NCBI RefSeq assembly: GCF_041146395.1
Contig: NC_090986.1
Span: 40,460,001 to 40,524,000, forward strand
Direction of reading: 5' to 3'
DNA: 64,000 nucleotides
Source: Eulemur rufifrons
Taxonomy: Eukaryota; Chordata; Mammalia; Primates; Lemuridae
Every line of letters starts with the position of its first letter. Positions within the stretch are counted from its first letter, which is position 1. Below are positions 1-12,715 of this stretch, one piece after another. Below the pieces are notes generated by a model. That model was not told the DNA's origin. It worked only from the letters and a program-made list of their open reading frames with translations, and made no database searches. The translations under genes and the position numbers were made by a program.

Positions 1-3000
1 TGGCCGTAAGCGTATCCATCCTCACAAGTGGTTAGGACGGTGAAGAGCTTGTGACATGACCAGCAAATTGTGTGTTCAGTTCGATTTTCCACACAAGTAT
101 GAAAATTCAGTGCAGATAATATCTGTTAATGAACCCATTTAAAAGCAATGTCCTTAACCTTCACCAAGTAAACTTACTCAAGGGCTGCTGGCAACGTTGA
201 AATGTTTTACAGATTTGCACCAGCATCTCGATAAGATTTCAAAGCATGCAAGGACAATGAAAAATGCAAATCCAAACCAAAATATTTCTGGTTTTAAAGG
301 AAGAGAAAAAGAAAACTTATTACTTCATATTTACATAAGTACTTATAAACATGCAAGAGAAACAGTTTGTGTCAGTTCTTGGAGATGAGAGAAGTCAAAC
401 TTCAGGCCTAGGACCTAATTGGAATCATCTGTTGTTTGTGACTTAGTATTTTATTTTTTTCAAGGTTCATTACTCTTCAAAGTCAAATGAAAATTTAAAA
501 AAAGAATGTTTCATTATTTTACACCATTGTAAATAAGAACATACTATGGATTTTGTCAAAATCAAATAAATTTAAAATTTAAAATTTAAAAATTTCTTTA
601 AGATACACTGCTTATTAGTACTGTAGCTAGTACATCATCCTTTAAATATTCTTTATAAACAAATTTAGACAAATTAACAAATCTGAAATATTTTATTTGA
701 GAACTTGTTAAGAAACTTCAAAGTTGTATCACTTAGTGTATATTTATTGAAAACTGCAGGAGCCAAGAAAAGGAGAATCTATTTTAGGAGCCTGAGAATA
801 CACAATTGAGTCACTCTGCTTTGTTTCGTACAAATGACTAAAGACTGAGTCCATTTGCATCTCTAGTGTGATGCTGTTCATGGTAGAGACGATTCATATG
901 ATATAGAAATTAATCTCCCCATGAAGAAATGTTATAAACCTTTTGTTTTCTGATACTGAATCACAATCCTATCCAATTTTTCTCCCCAGGATATTTATTC
1001 TTACTAGAAAACTCTATCAGAAACCCCCGATCACCTGAGTAGGTAGACAGCTGTAAGAGTATCGTGAGGCTATTAATGATAGGGGATATGGAAGATTAAC
1101 TTCTTTCTTAAAAACTGAAAGACATCTCAGAACATGTGCTTTGATTTTACCCAGGTATGAGGGTCTGGAACATGTTTTATTTAAATATATAGGTATTTTA
1201 TGGGGCCTTTAAAATCTTTATCTTATACTGAAGTTTCCTTCATATGTTTATTGTCAGCCAACAGCTTAGAACTGATGAGCTGTGTGGAAATGTTTTGTAA
1301 AGCTGTAGTTCTTCCTTTCTGACAACTGCTTCTTTTATTTAACCCAAATCTCTTCTAAAAAATAATGCAATTTATTTGCATATTTTAATCTGAAACACAT
1401 GGCCAGTATGGATATCTTTTATGTGAGAAGAAAGAGAGTTTAGTTAGACAGTTTCTTTTGGTGTGATTAAGATGGATTTGGCATGAGCATGCTTGTGTTT
1501 TGGGAATATCACTGGCAGCGGGGAGGGAGATGGGCTGAGCCTGGAGCCAGGGAGACTAAATGGGGAGTGTTACACCAGTCCCTGGAAGAGAGAGCCATGG
1601 ACTGAGTTCAGACAGAAGGAGGGAGATGGAGAAGAGGAAACACAATTCAAGAATGTCCTAGGAAGGAGATTTATTGGAAGGGTGTATTGAAGGGGAAAAA
1701 GATCTATTATGACTCCAAAATATCTTCCTTGGATGATGGTAAATCACATTAATTGAGATAGGAAATACAAAGAAATGATGCCTTTGATACATACACAGGA
1801 TTGGTTCAGTTAGTAGCTGAGCTTGAAAGAAGAGTCTGCATTGGAAATTAGGCATTAGTAGTCCCCTGTCTATGTGGCAGTGGGGAGTTGGCAGTTAGAA
1901 GAGAAGAGAGGTGAGGAAGGAGAATGAGAAAACACCAACACAAAAGGGTAGGTAAAGGAAGAAGAGGCTTTGAAGGAGTGTCAGAGAAGGGAGGTAGGGA
2001 TGCTTGGTCTTCCACACCCCATCCCATGAGGAATATTTTAGTGAGCGGGGGGTGTTTTGCTTCAGGGACACCAGATCCTCTCAGGAGAGATACAGCACAC
2101 TTTTCGATCGTTTGTAAGAGGGACTAGGTATCATCTGTGTTGCTCTTCAAGGCGCTGAAGAAGTTTGTGGAAGTTGATTATGGTTTAGTTTACGGAGGCA
2201 TTTTCTAAGAATAGAAAGTCACTACATGACATGCAGCTACCTCCACGTGTCTTCACTTGCCTCCTTATTGAGAGCCTCACTACCCATCAGTTAAGAAGTA
2301 ATTCCTCATTGGAGGGGGCTAGGTGAAGGCACTAGATGACTTCTAAGATTCTTTGAAGTCTATGCACCTATGGTTTTGTGAAAGTGGTTTGAAAATTTTA
2401 AGCTCAGCTTCAAGAAGACAGTAAGTGCCATGCTATAGTGACAGTGCAAACATGCCAGGGAGTAGCGGTAGAATTTCCCCTTCATGTTCTCCTCAGACTA
2501 TGATAGCGTGGTTCTCCGCTCACCACATTGTAACATTCAGGCTTAGAAATTACATGAATTAATAATTATGAGGCATTATCAGACAACCTTGTACTGTTAT
2601 TCCTATTTGAATTTGAAAAAAGGAGGTATGTATATAGTTCTTTGTAGTCTGATAGTCAACTTCTAAATATTATTTTTCCAGCAAAGATATGATTTTTTCA
2701 TAATACAGATTTGCAACTATGCTAATTCTACATTAGAACTTGAACATGTATTAGTGAGGTTCACTCTTATTGTGGCACTATAATGCCATATCTGTTGACT
2801 AATGAAGACTTGGACAGAAACATCCATTGTTCATGGGGAATCCTTGGGAATATACTTAGTGGAAATAAGCAAATGTGTTGGTCACATTTGATTCTATCAC
2901 AGCCAGGCAGGTGTGGCAGGGTCAAGATGTACATCACTTATTTTACAGAAAAAAATTTCTGATGGTACATGTAGATTCCAGTTAGCATGTTGGGATTTGT

Positions 3001-4013
3001 ACTAGTAGATTTGACTAGAAGTTGTTCAGGCTGTTCATATAATTTCCCCTTCTCAGTTACATGGACTATATTATACTAAATTACAATTTGCATCATTGAA
3101 ATGCATATGAATTTTCAAAAGCCCCATGTGGGCTTCACATTATTCTTTTGGGCAAGCACTGCTCAATGTTTCACTTATTTGAAAGAATTCAATGATGCAA
3201 CTGATTTCAAGGGGAAAAAAGCGTGAATTTGAAAGTGCTCTTTATATTGGAAGGGATGATATAATCACATCAAATTCACATCTGGTTTTATTTTGCTGAC
3301 TGTTTCTCCTCTTGGCTTTTCTACAGTATATGTGTCCTGTGGGATATAACGCTCTTTACTTGACTTTCCCTTATTTCCCGGAGTCTGATTCTTCCCAGAG
3401 TTATGCTCCCAATTAAATATTGACTATAAAAGTAAGGAACACAAAGGAAGGTTTTGAAAAGCATAACAAGCTAACAATGTTATTATGGAAATGTGGAAAT
3501 TCATTCAACAATAACACTTCATTTTTGGCCTTTGTGCACCAATCTTGCAGCAGACCAAAGTATCACCAAACCTTCCTTGGCAGTTTATTTTAATGTCTTT
3601 TGTTCTAGCAGGAAAAAAAAAATAGTCACATGGGTCTTAATACTTTCCAGCTGTTCATTGAAAAAGATCAACGTGAGGCTTCCAGGCAGAAAATTGTACT
3701 TGGTTTAAATTCTACAAGAGACTTTACAAAAGGCTTGAAGCTCTTTGGCCTCCCACTTGCACTGTCTCATAGAGATTTACAGTGGTCATTCTTTGGTCAC
3801 TAGTTCAGGTTACATAGTGAGCAACTAGGAGGTGTCAGATACTCTTCAGGTATTTTTCTGACCAGGTTGTTTTTCAGGTGGAGAACATGGCATAGTGCTA
3901 AGCAGATGTTGTAAAACACTGATCATGAAGGATGCTTCACGGTAAAAAAGAATGCATGGGACAAATAAGTATGGGAAATTAATTTAGAGCTTAAAATTAG
4001 AGACAGCTTAAAA
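1..4013. other. Unassigned AT-rich sequence, no gene seen
   Basis: I see no exon, RNA gene or repeat that I can name here. Open frames are short (under about 75 codons) and unlike known proteins. A small A/T-rich tandem motif (TTTAAAAT repeated about three times) lies near 568-593. The stretch 1500-2130 is richer in G and A than its surroundings and could be a decayed old repeat, but I cannot place it in a family. Confidence 0.5.
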
Positions 4014-4018
4014 AAGGG

Positions 4019-4427
4019 TGCTGTGATCTGAATGTGTCTCCCAGAATTTATATGTTGAAGCTTAAACACCAGTGTGATAGTGTTAAGATATGAGGCTGTT
4101 AGGAGGAGATTAGGACATGAAGAAGGAGCCCTCATGAATGGTACTAGTGACGCTATAAAAGATATGTGAAGGAGCTGTTCACCTCTTCTGCCCTTTCATC
4201 TCTTCTTCCATGCGAGGACACAGCATTCTTTCCTTCTGCCTTTTCTTCTATGTGAAGCCACCCTGAGAAAATACCATCTATGAACAGGCCCCCACCAGAC
4301 ACTGAGTCTGCTGGCACCGTGATCTTGGACTTTCCAGCCCCCAGAACTGTAAGAAATAAATTTCTATTATTTAAAAGTAACCCAGTTTGAGGTATCTTGT
4401 TATAGCAGCAGGAATAGACTAAGGCAA
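4019..4427 (+). mobile_element. ERVL-MaLR LTR (MLT1-type)
   Basis: This is a solitary LTR of the MaLR group. It starts with TG at 4019 and shows the typical order of blocks: a 'GAATGTGTCTCCCAGAATT' start, a 'GAGGACACAGC' middle, and a 3' part with 'CCAGAACTGTAAGAAATAAA' that includes the LTR polyadenylation signal AATAAA, then a tail ending near 'GACTAAGGCA'. Flanking 5-mers (AAGGG on the left, AAGGT on the right) match at 4 of 5 positions, as expected for an old 5-bp target duplication. No internal retroviral sequence is attached. The sub-family is judged from memory. Confidence 0.8.
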
Positions 4428-4489
4428 AAGGTTTGAGAAATTCTGCAGCAAAGAATTGCTACATAACTTTGTTTAACCCAGTAGTAGAG

Positions 4490-4735
4490 CACAGTATTTA
4501 ACAGTATGAGGTTTGAACACAAGATAGACTTGGACTCAATTCCTAGGCTCACTATTAGCTATGAAACTTGGGCAAGTTACTTCCCTGTACAATAGGAATC
4601 CTCTGTATCTCATCTGTGCAATGGGAATAATGAGTCCCATCTCACAGGCTTATTGTGGAAAGTAAATATTATAATGTAAATAGAGCATTTGGGACAGTGC
4701 CAGGATCACAGTCAGCACTGTTACTCATTTTTAGT
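4490..4735 (+). mobile_element. MIR SINE
   Basis: This is a diverged tRNA-derived MIR in sense orientation. It shows the core order 'TTAGCTATGAAACTTGGGCAA' / 'GTTACTT' / 'CTCATCTGTGCAATGGGAAT', then the GGTTATTGTGGAAAGTAAAT-like and 'CAGTGCCAGGATCACAGTCA' blocks of the 3' part. Confidence 0.8.
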
Positions 4736-5158
4736 ACAATATTATCATCTTAGTTGACTGCATGACTTTTGGGGGAACATACAAGAAACTACTAAGGAGA
4801 TATGATAAGAAATGCTGGTGTGATAGAAATTTGCATTAATCCTGAGAGGGCCAGGACTAATTATATCATGTGAATTCTCTATTAAATTGCCTGATACCTC
4901 TCTCATAGTGCTGTTTTATGGACAGAAATATAGAAGTTTTGCTGAATAAAGCAAAATTAATTTCAAAATATAATACACAAAAGTTACTATAAATGAGGCC
5001 TATTTTCTGTCTAGAATTTTAAAATCTAAGTTCCAGGATGTAAATGTTCAGAAAGAAGCCCTAAGAAGATGAGTGAGAAAGAAAAGAAATTAATTTCCTT
5101 AGGTAAAGAAGAAATTAATGCAGAACTTTAACACCTATTGGAAGGGTATTGATGCATT

Positions 5159-5184
5159 TTTTTAAATGTTTAAACATTTAAAAA
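5159..5184. repeat. Perfect 26-bp AT-rich palindrome
   Basis: The 13-base arms meet at 5171/5172 around GTTT|AAAC, and the right arm reads AAACATTTAAAAA. The palindrome sits at the 3'-tail junction of the antisense L1. It may come from the A-rich tail plus flanking sequence rather than be a functional site. Confidence 0.8.
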
Positions 5185-6205
5185 TTATTTTTAATTGAGA
5201 CATAATAATTGTTCATATGCGGTGCAGTGTGATATTCTGATGCATGTGTACAATGTGTAATGATCAAATCAAGGTGATTAGCAAAGCTATCGCCTGCAAC
5301 ATTTATCATTTCTTTGTATTGGGAACATTAAAAATCCTTTCTTCTAGATTTTTGAAAATATGCAATGAATTGTTGATAACTATAGTCATCTCACAGTGCT
5401 GTAGAACACATTAACTTATTCCTCCTATAATTTTGTATTCATTAACCAACCTCTCCAGAATCTCTCCACCTGCTTCTCTTCCCAGACTCTAGTAACCCCT
5501 ATTCTACTCTTTACTTCTATGAGATCAACTTTTTTAGCTTCCACATATGACTGAGAGCATGCAGTATTTATCTTTCTATGCCTGGCTTATTTCACTTAAT
5601 ATAATGTCTTCCAGGCACATCCATATTGCTGTGAATGATAGGATTTTATTCAAGTGACTGAGTAGTATCTTATTGTGTATACGTACCACATTTTCTTTAT
5701 CCATGCATTTGTTGATGGACGCTTAGGTAGATTCCATATCTTGGCTATTGTGAATAATGCTACAATAAACACAGGAGTACAGATATCTCTAATATACTGA
5801 TTTTCTCTCCTTTGGATATGCATACAATAGTAGGTTGCTGGATCATGTGGTAGTTCTATTTTCAGTTTTTTGAGGAATTTCCATACTATTTTCCGTGATG
5901 GCTATATTAATCTACATTCCCAAAAACAGTGTATAAGAGTTCTCCTTTCTCTGTATCCTCACTAGCATTTGTTATTTTTTGTCTTGTTGATAATAGCCAT
6001 TCTTACTGGCGTGAGATGATTGATATCTCATCATAGTTTTGATTTGCAATTCCTTGATGATTAATGATATTGGGCATTTTTTTCATGTACCTGTTGGCTA
6101 TTTGTATGCATTCTTTTGAGACATCTATTCAGATCATTTGCCCATTTTTAATATGAATTATTTGTATTTTTGCTAGTGAGTTGTCTGAGTTCCTTGGATA
6201 TTCTG
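5185..6205 (-). mobile_element. LINE-1 3' part, antisense (L1MB/L1MC-like)
   Basis: The reverse strand carries the end of L1 ORF2 and the 3'UTR of an old mammalian L1. On the plus strand it reads as the familiar antisense L1 blocks: 'CCTGGCTTATTTCACTTAAT', 'TTGATGGACGCTTAGGTAGA', 'GTGAATAATGCTACAATAAA' and 'TTGCTGGATCATGTGGTAGT'. The 3' end is at the left near 5185 and the copy is 5'-truncated near 6205. No open ORF2 frame remains. Confidence 0.85.
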
Positions 6206-6487
6206 AATCCTGGAGCCAAGACATCTTTTAGAACAAGGATGATGTAATAAGGCTGATTATTAATAAGGCTCCAGTTGGTAATTGGTTTTGAAATGTAGGA
6301 ACAGTTTGTGTTCAATCCCAGTAATTGCTCTTTTAGTTTTCTTCTTCTCTCTCTGAGGTATCCCTGCCCTTTTCTTAATTCCTCCTTCCCCTAAGCACCT
6401 TGGTTGGGTGAGATAAGACCATTTTGAAACCTGTTTTAGTTAAACCGTTAAAAGGATCTTATAATTAATTCATGGAAAAGCGTAAAG

Positions 6488-6720
6488 CACGGTTTCTCAA
6501 GCTCTGCTTCATTGACATCTTGACCTGGATAATTCTTTGTTGTGAGGGGTTGTCCTGTGCACTGTAGAATATTTAACCAGATCTCTGGCTTCTACCCCCT
6601 AGATGCCAATAGCATCATTCATCCTAGTTGTGACAACCAAAAATATCTCCAGGCATTGCCAAATGATTCCTGGAGGGCAAAATTACCCTTCTCCTCATTG
6701 GAAACAATTGAGAATAAAGG
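6488..6720 (-). mobile_element. MER5A-like hAT-Charlie MITE
   Basis: This non-autonomous hAT-Charlie element is in reverse orientation to the usual consensus. It runs from a 'GGTTTCTCAAGC' terminus through 'GGATAATTCTTTGTTGTGAG', 'TAGATGCCAATAGCATCATT', 'TGTGACAACCAAAAATATCT' and 'GCATTGCCAAATGATTCCTG', and ends at 'CAATTGAGAAT'. I could not confirm an 8-bp target duplication. The 120-codon open frame across it is incidental. Confidence 0.85.
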
Positions 6721-9700
6721 CTTTGTACAACAGTTAAATCCGTACCACTCTCTTAGTTCCCTTTTTATAATATGTTGTTTCTTATTTACCAAAAGCAAAA
6801 CTCAGAACAAAAAATCATTTATAACACACAGGTCAGGGAAGAATGGCTTTGCACTCTGGGCAATCATGTTGGTGAGGTGGGTGCCTCCTATATTTACCAA
6901 ATAGGCCAAATCTGTCAGAGTGAGCAAATCTCCCCCTGAGCGGATGACTTAAAGACAAAGCTTGAGGCTTCATCGGCATCTATATTAAATTTTGAGGTTT
7001 ATTTCCCATCCTTCACTGTGAACATTTTTAATGGTTGAACATTAAACAATAAAAAGGGTCTTGGCTAGTCAATATGACTTGGTCATTAATAAAGTAAAAT
7101 AGATTTGTAAGTTTTTGTTCTTTAGTAACTGAGTTAGGTATGTTATTCAACAAACCGTATTGCAGCCCAGCTCTTCCAACAAAGGCAAAAAATAAATTCT
7201 AAATTGGTGATATTTCAGAGTGTCTCTAAATACACATTTGGCATTGAATCCGAAAGAATAGGGGCTGAAGTCCAAAGACTGCTGTTTTTCCTTTAATTTG
7301 CATTTGGCTTTGTGAGTTAGATCCTTTTGTGTGCCTGCGTGTTTCCCTTTCTCCCCCCTCAGCAGTTGCAGTTCTTCTCTGTGAACTTTCCTTTAACAAA
7401 GAGGAACACAGTACTGTGCAATGAAAACATTGGCTGTAAATCATTTCAGCTATAAAACGTAGCTGTCTGGAGCCCAGTAATTGGGCCTGTGGTTCTGAAA
7501 ATAGGAAGGACTGCCAACAACTGAATGTGTTGTTTAATTGCTCCACAGAGAGAGACCCCAGGAGTGTCCAAGAGATGAATTTTTGACTTTCTATTGTTCT
7601 AGTTTATCCATGGGACCTGAAGTATCCCCTTGCTAACCATTTACCACAACTAACTGTTTATTTTGTGAAGTAAAATACCACTGGTACCGTAGAATTCTTA
7701 GCACTGACAGAAGGGGAGTCTTTCAAAAGCTTGCGTGCGTGGCCGGCAAAAATATGTGCACTTTGTAGATTCAGTGCCAAGTGACTGGGAATATTTCTTT
7801 ATGGTCACAGTGTGGCTTGGGACAGCAGCCACAATGTTATCTGTGAAACCCAGGTTGGTGGTAACGCAAAATCGTTAAATTGGTCGCAGAGCAAATAATT
7901 AACTACTTTATTTTAGATATTTAAAATGTGCCCAGAATTCTCATTGCTTTATGAAATCCATCCTTTAAGAATAAGAAGGCATACTACATAAATGTGCTCA
8001 TTGGCAGTCAAAAGAGTCAAAGCAGCGAGTGACCTGGTACGTGTTTGCATGATTTGTTCCTTGAAAGTCAGATATTAAGGAGACAGTTCATTCTTTCAAG
8101 TTCGAAAATCTGAATTCTCTGTGATAAGGATGAGGTTCAGCCCTCCCTCCATTTTGTCAAACCTGAGAGAATATTTTACAATGTAACCTTGAACGTGTCT
8201 CTTTTACTTAATGAATGTGGATCCTGAGACCAAGACGTGTGGTTCCAGGGATGCTGGGACTGTCATGCCGGCAGCCATGGGAGAGTCTGGGGAATGTCGG
8301 AGTGGGGGTGAGCTGAGCTGGGGATAGGACATCAAATTTTTCCCCTTGAGTGTCTGTGGACAACAATAGTGGTCTGACGTTACTTTCCTCTCCTGGGTGT
8401 TGGAGTTTGAAATCTCTGGCACTCAGCATCTCAGGGCACTCAATTAATGCTGGCAGAACTAGTTAATGGTGGTTATCACCTTCCTACTGTTCCTTCCATA
8501 GCTGACAAGGTGGGCTCAGGATGGTGGAGAAGGATGGCCAGGTGTGGGGAGTCAGCCCCGTGGAGGATGGATCATAAAAAAGACACATTCTTTTGGATGA
8601 AAGCAGAGTAGAAACCCTGTTTAAAGTGGCTAAACTGAAGGGGGAAATTTATTCACCAGTACTGAGGGGCCTCACTACACCCAAGGACAAGAATTCAGTC
8701 AGGACTTTGCACCTAGAGGCGGGGACTCAACCACCACCAGAACTTTCTCTCCAATCCTGGATCTTGCTTGTTACTGTTCAACTGTGTCTTTTCTCTGTTT
8801 GAGCACTTACTTCTCTGCTTGTCTTTTATCCATAGCATGAAGCATGACAGTTATCGGCATCCAACCTTTTTTTTTTTACTGCCTCAAATCTCTGGGCACC
8901 GAGTCTAAAATCCCTGGGGAAGGACATATTCGCCTGGTTTGCATTAGAGAGGTGCCCCTGCCCGCAAGAGTAGGATCAGTGGGGGGTGTCCTGCTACCAG
9001 CGGGGTGGCCCAGGTATTAGCCTTGGGACAAAGTAAGACAGATGGTTCCTAGAAGGGAGCATCGATCTGATGATGCCGTAAGTGTCCACGGATTGCAATG
9101 TGATCCAAATCAAAAGTGGATGAGGAAGGAGAAAAAAATAATTTTCATTGCCATGGAGGTTTACTATCTGTAAGGAGAGAAGTAAGAAAATATGTCAGTC
9201 ACTTCACAGGAGTTCACTAGGGGCTGTCAAGCGCTAACAAAGTCAGAAATGGCTTCTGTGAAAGGGAAAGGTTTGACTCTGCCCTGGAAGGGTTTGCAGG
9301 ATCTAGAGAGAGTAGAAGGCTTTCCAGCATGGGCTGCATGGGAAAATAGGCCAGAGGAGATGATGAATTCCTTGTTTGGCGGTAGAGGGGAACCAGTCTT
9401 TTGTATTTAGATATGCCTACTGTCGACAGCGTGCAAGATAAATGTGATTAGGGTGATGCCAGATTGCAGAGGACTTTGAAAGGTGGGCAGAGGATTTAGA
9501 TTTGGCAAACAAGAGTGAAACAGTAAAGATTTTTTAAGAAAGAGCAATATGGTAAAAGTGTAGTTTTAGAGGGTGAGTATACAATGTATAAGATATACTA
9601 AATTACCAAGACATTGAAGGCAGGGTGGAGTCCTAGTAGACTGTTTTGGAGTTCAGCATAAAATGCAGATTCCCAGACCTCATCCCAGCTGTTGAATAAG

Positions 9701-9990
9701 AATTCCTGGGGTTAGGGCTAGGAGTTTCTGGGTTTGGAAAATTTCTCAGGTAAAAAGAGCTGAAGATATGCCTCACTGATTACTGCTACTTTTTAGCTTG
9801 AGCAGTTACAAACTAAAGCTTTTTTTAAATAAGAAAACTGTATCATCCATTAATAAGTACAGTTAATTCTTTATAAGTTGGAGGCATGGGAGAAGAGAAC
9901 AAAGTAGTAGCTAATTTAAGACTAAGAATGACTCTTAACAATCCAGTTTCTTCCTGTTTTTGTTTATTTAATTAGTTATTTTAAATAATT
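6721..9990. other. Largely unassigned sequence
   Basis: No gene is recognised. The interval includes a low-repeat block near 7220-7560 (annotated separately as a possible regulatory element), a moderately GC-rich stretch at 8200-9420 with no recognised exon, and an oligo-T run near 8868-8878. The part around 9190-9500 has wording ('GCAGAGGACTTTGAAAGGTG'-like) that may belong to the same old repeat type as 21135-23340, but the match is too weak to assign. Confidence 0.4.
7220..7560. promoter_or_regulatory. Candidate conserved non-coding/enhancer-like block
   Basis: This block has no repeat signature that I recognise and a cluster of intact binding-site cores. It has a perfect reverse octamer ATTTGCAT at 7296-7303 (the POU/OCT consensus is ATGCAAAT), a TCF/LEF-type TAACAAAG at 7394-7401, and a homeodomain-type TTTAATTG at 7533-7540. 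Such clusters are common in vertebrate enhancers but also occur by chance. A 106-codon minus-strand frame crosses it without resembling a known protein. The regulatory role is inference only. Confidence 0.3.
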
Positions 9991-9999
9991 CAGTGATTG

Positions 10000-10315
10000 T
10001 CTTTGAACCCACAACCCGTAACCAATGCTGGGATCCTGACAGATACTCAGCCTAACCTGCTCTATGCCTTTGTCTCCACCACCTCATGGTCTGGATGTTC
10101 ACCAACCAGAGGTAATCACCATTCTGAATCCCATATTCATCGTTCTCTTGCTTTTCTTTTTCATATAGTTTATTGCATTTTCATAGTGTTTTTATATGCA
10201 TTTTTTATTTTAGTTATTTTTGACTTTTTAAAAAGAATAGCATGCTGCTTATAGTGTTTTGGAACTTGCTTCTTAAATTTAATATTACATTGCTAAGATT
10301 ATTCCATGGTATTGG
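10000..10315 (-). mobile_element. Probable antisense L1 fragment (old)
   Basis: The order 'AGGTAATCACCATTCTGAAT', 'TCTTGCTTTTC', 'GGAACTTGCTTCTTAAATTT' and 'TGCTAAGATTATTCCATG' resembles antisense sequence of old mammalian L1 3' regions. It is strongly diverged, so the family call is tentative. Confidence 0.45.
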
Positions 10316-10791
10316 GAGCTGCTGTAGTTCAGGTGACCAAGCTTTTGGAGTACCAGTGGTAATGGGGCACCAGAACCTGGGCTGAGCTCACCAATCACCC
10401 CGACCAGCGGCCTTAGCTGCCTAGCACTGACTATCTCCAGCAACCTTCCCTTCTGGGGGCAAGAGGAGAGAAGCCATGTCATAGGTATCTTTTCAGGAAG
10501 AGGGCAGGCCCAGCCAATGGTTTCCCTGTCCTTCAACCAGAGTAGCTCAGAGGGGGCAATAACTTCTTCCCTTTCCACACTTGCAGTCAGCTACAATCTG
10601 CGCCTGCCTGTTATTAAGGAGAATGACCAGGGAAGTGGGTGTTAATCATGGTTAATGTGCAGATTGGTGACTTCACGCTGATGCCAACTGTACATTCAGG
10701 CTATTTTTCTCAGATGATATATAATGCACATCTATAATATCTTACCTTTATGTAACACACTATATTATGCATTATATTGTTATGTAACATA

Positions 10792-11163
10792 TGGCTATGG
10801 GCTGAATTGTGTCTCAATGCATCTGAAGTTCTCACCCCTAGTACTTTAGAAGGCTACTGTATTTGGAGATGGGGTCTTTAAAGTAGTGATTAAGTTAAAA
10901 TGAAGTTATTGGTGTGGGTCCTAATCCAATACGATTAGCCTTGTAAGAAGAGAGAATTTGGACACAGATACATATGAAGGAAGACTATGAGAAGACAGCA
11001 AGAAGGCGGCCATCTGAGCCAGGGAGAGAGGACTCAGAAGAAACCACCCTGCTGACACCTCGATCTCATGCTTCTAGCCTCCAGAGCTGTGAGAAAATAA
11101 ATTTCTGTTATTTAAGCCACCCATTCTGGTATTTTGTTGTGGCAGCCCTTGCAAATGAATACA
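10792..11163 (+). mobile_element. MaLR-type LTR
   Basis: This is a solitary LTR. It starts 'TGGCTATGGGCTGAATTGTG', has 'GGTCCTAATCCAATACGATT' and 'AGAGAATTTGGACACAGATA' in the middle, and ends with 'CCTCCAGAGCTGTGAGAAAA' then 'TAAATTTCTGTTATTTAAGC' and a tail near 'AATACA'. The 5-mer ACATA lies directly before the start (10787-10791) and again at 11163-11167, overlapping the terminal A, which fits a 5-bp target duplication. Confidence 0.75.
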
Positions 11164-11279
11164 CATATAATTATTTTTATAACTAGTGCTAGCATGGCAA
11201 TTATAATAAGTTTCTGTGACTAGACATCCTGGGTGCAAATTCTGACCTCATCATTTATGAGTTTATAGGATCATAAATA

Positions 11280-12710
11280 GTTTTGGTTCTACCAAGCTAG
11301 AGTAACCCCATTCCTCCTGGGTTCTCTCCTTTACAACTAAAATCTCTGGCATAACACAACAAAAAAGCATAGGAAGTTTCTGAGAGCTGAAAGAAAGATG
11401 GGCTTCCCAAGACCTTGGGACTGGAGGTATAGCATGGTGGTGAGTTCCTGGGTTACCCTATTGCTACCTTATAGCTTGCACAGGTGCTGCCGAAGCCTTC
11501 AAACCGGAACCACCAACAGGCACATAAAAAGCTCTGAGAAAGTCTTCATTCTAGGCAAAGGAGCAGGGATCATTTTAGCAATACCTATCCTACTCTAGCC
11601 AAATGCCAAACACCAATTGAAAAATGCCCCTCTACCCTCTACCTACCTTGCTGGGTCGAAGCAGGCAGTCTGCTCTTATAACCCCATAGGGTGGCATCAG
11701 CAGGGCTGGGCAGAAGCTAGTCTTTCCTGAACATGGTGGATGCAGTGTTTCATTTCTCTCATCAGGTGGTGTTGGCAGGACCAAGTGGGCAGCTGATCTT
11801 CCACGCTCTGCCCACTGAAAGCAGGCTGTGCAATTCTCCTTTCAGGGTGTGTCCAATGGTGCCCTGAGTCTCCATCCTTACCCAGCAGTAATGAGACTTA
11901 GGAGGAGCAGGTACATTCTGGCATTTTTCCCTGGTGTCAGAGGGGCCCAGTGGGGAGCTGAGCCTTCACCTCCATCCGGTAGCAATAAGACAGAATTAGG
12001 TGACGGGAGGCAGGCTAGTTGGTGCTTTCCTTCCCCCCATGTCCTCCCCTGGTGGCAGCAGAGCCCAGTGGAGTGGGAGTTGGTGTCCCATTTTCCCCAG
12101 GAAGGTGCCAATAGAACAGAATAGGGAGTAGAATAGAAACCCCCTGTCTGCAATGAGGCAGTGCGCCCCAGTGCCCTGCTCTTGCCAAGGTGTGTCAGGG
12201 CCCAGTGTGAACTTGAAGGTACACACCCACCCAACTCTCACACGACCCTTCACCAAGGGGACTGCCTACTAAAGAGAGAAGATTAGATAGGGTCCAGGGT
12301 CTCATATTATCTAAAATTCCCACTATACAATAGAAAGTCACTTGTCATACCAAGAACCAGGAAAATCACAAGATTAGTGAGAAAAGAGAATCAACAGGTG
12401 CCAGTAGCAAGATAAATCAGATTTTGGAATTATCTAAGAATATTAAAGCAGTTATAAAAATTCCTCCGAAACAACTATGAATTCTTTTGAAAGAAAACAT
12501 TAGGAAATCTCAGAAAAGAAATAGAAGTTATTAAAAAAAAGAACCATATGGAAATTATAGAACTGAAAAAAATTCAATAACCAAAGTAAAACCTTGCTGG
12601 TGGGCTCAGTAGCAGAGTGGAGATAACAGGATAAAATCAGTGAATATGAGGACACATCAATAGAATTTATTTACTATGAACAGGACAGATGAGATAGACT
12701 GAACAAAAAA
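11280..12710 (+). mobile_element. Old L1: 5'UTR-like region running into ORF1
   Basis: From about 11700 to 12250 the sequence is GC-richer and carries repeated short blocks of the kind 'GGTGTCAGAGGGGCCCAGTG' / 'GGTGGCAGCAGAGCCCAGTG', which I associate with 5' regions of old mammalian L1s. From 12300 it becomes A-rich and reads like the ORF1 region ('GAAATTATAGAACTGAAAAA', 'GCTGGTGGGCTCAGTAGCAG'). It breaks off near 12710, so only the 5' part of an element remains. All frames are broken by stops. Sub-family not assigned. Confidence 0.6.
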
Positions 12711-12715
12711 GACTT

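Noticed and set aside
6488..6720. 8-bp target duplication around MER5A
   Set aside because: The 8-mers on the two sides (GCGTAAAG and CTTTGTAC) do not match at the boundaries that I could define.
6542..6904. 120-codon open frame
   Set aside because: The first half is MER5A-like transposon sequence; the rest resembles no protein.
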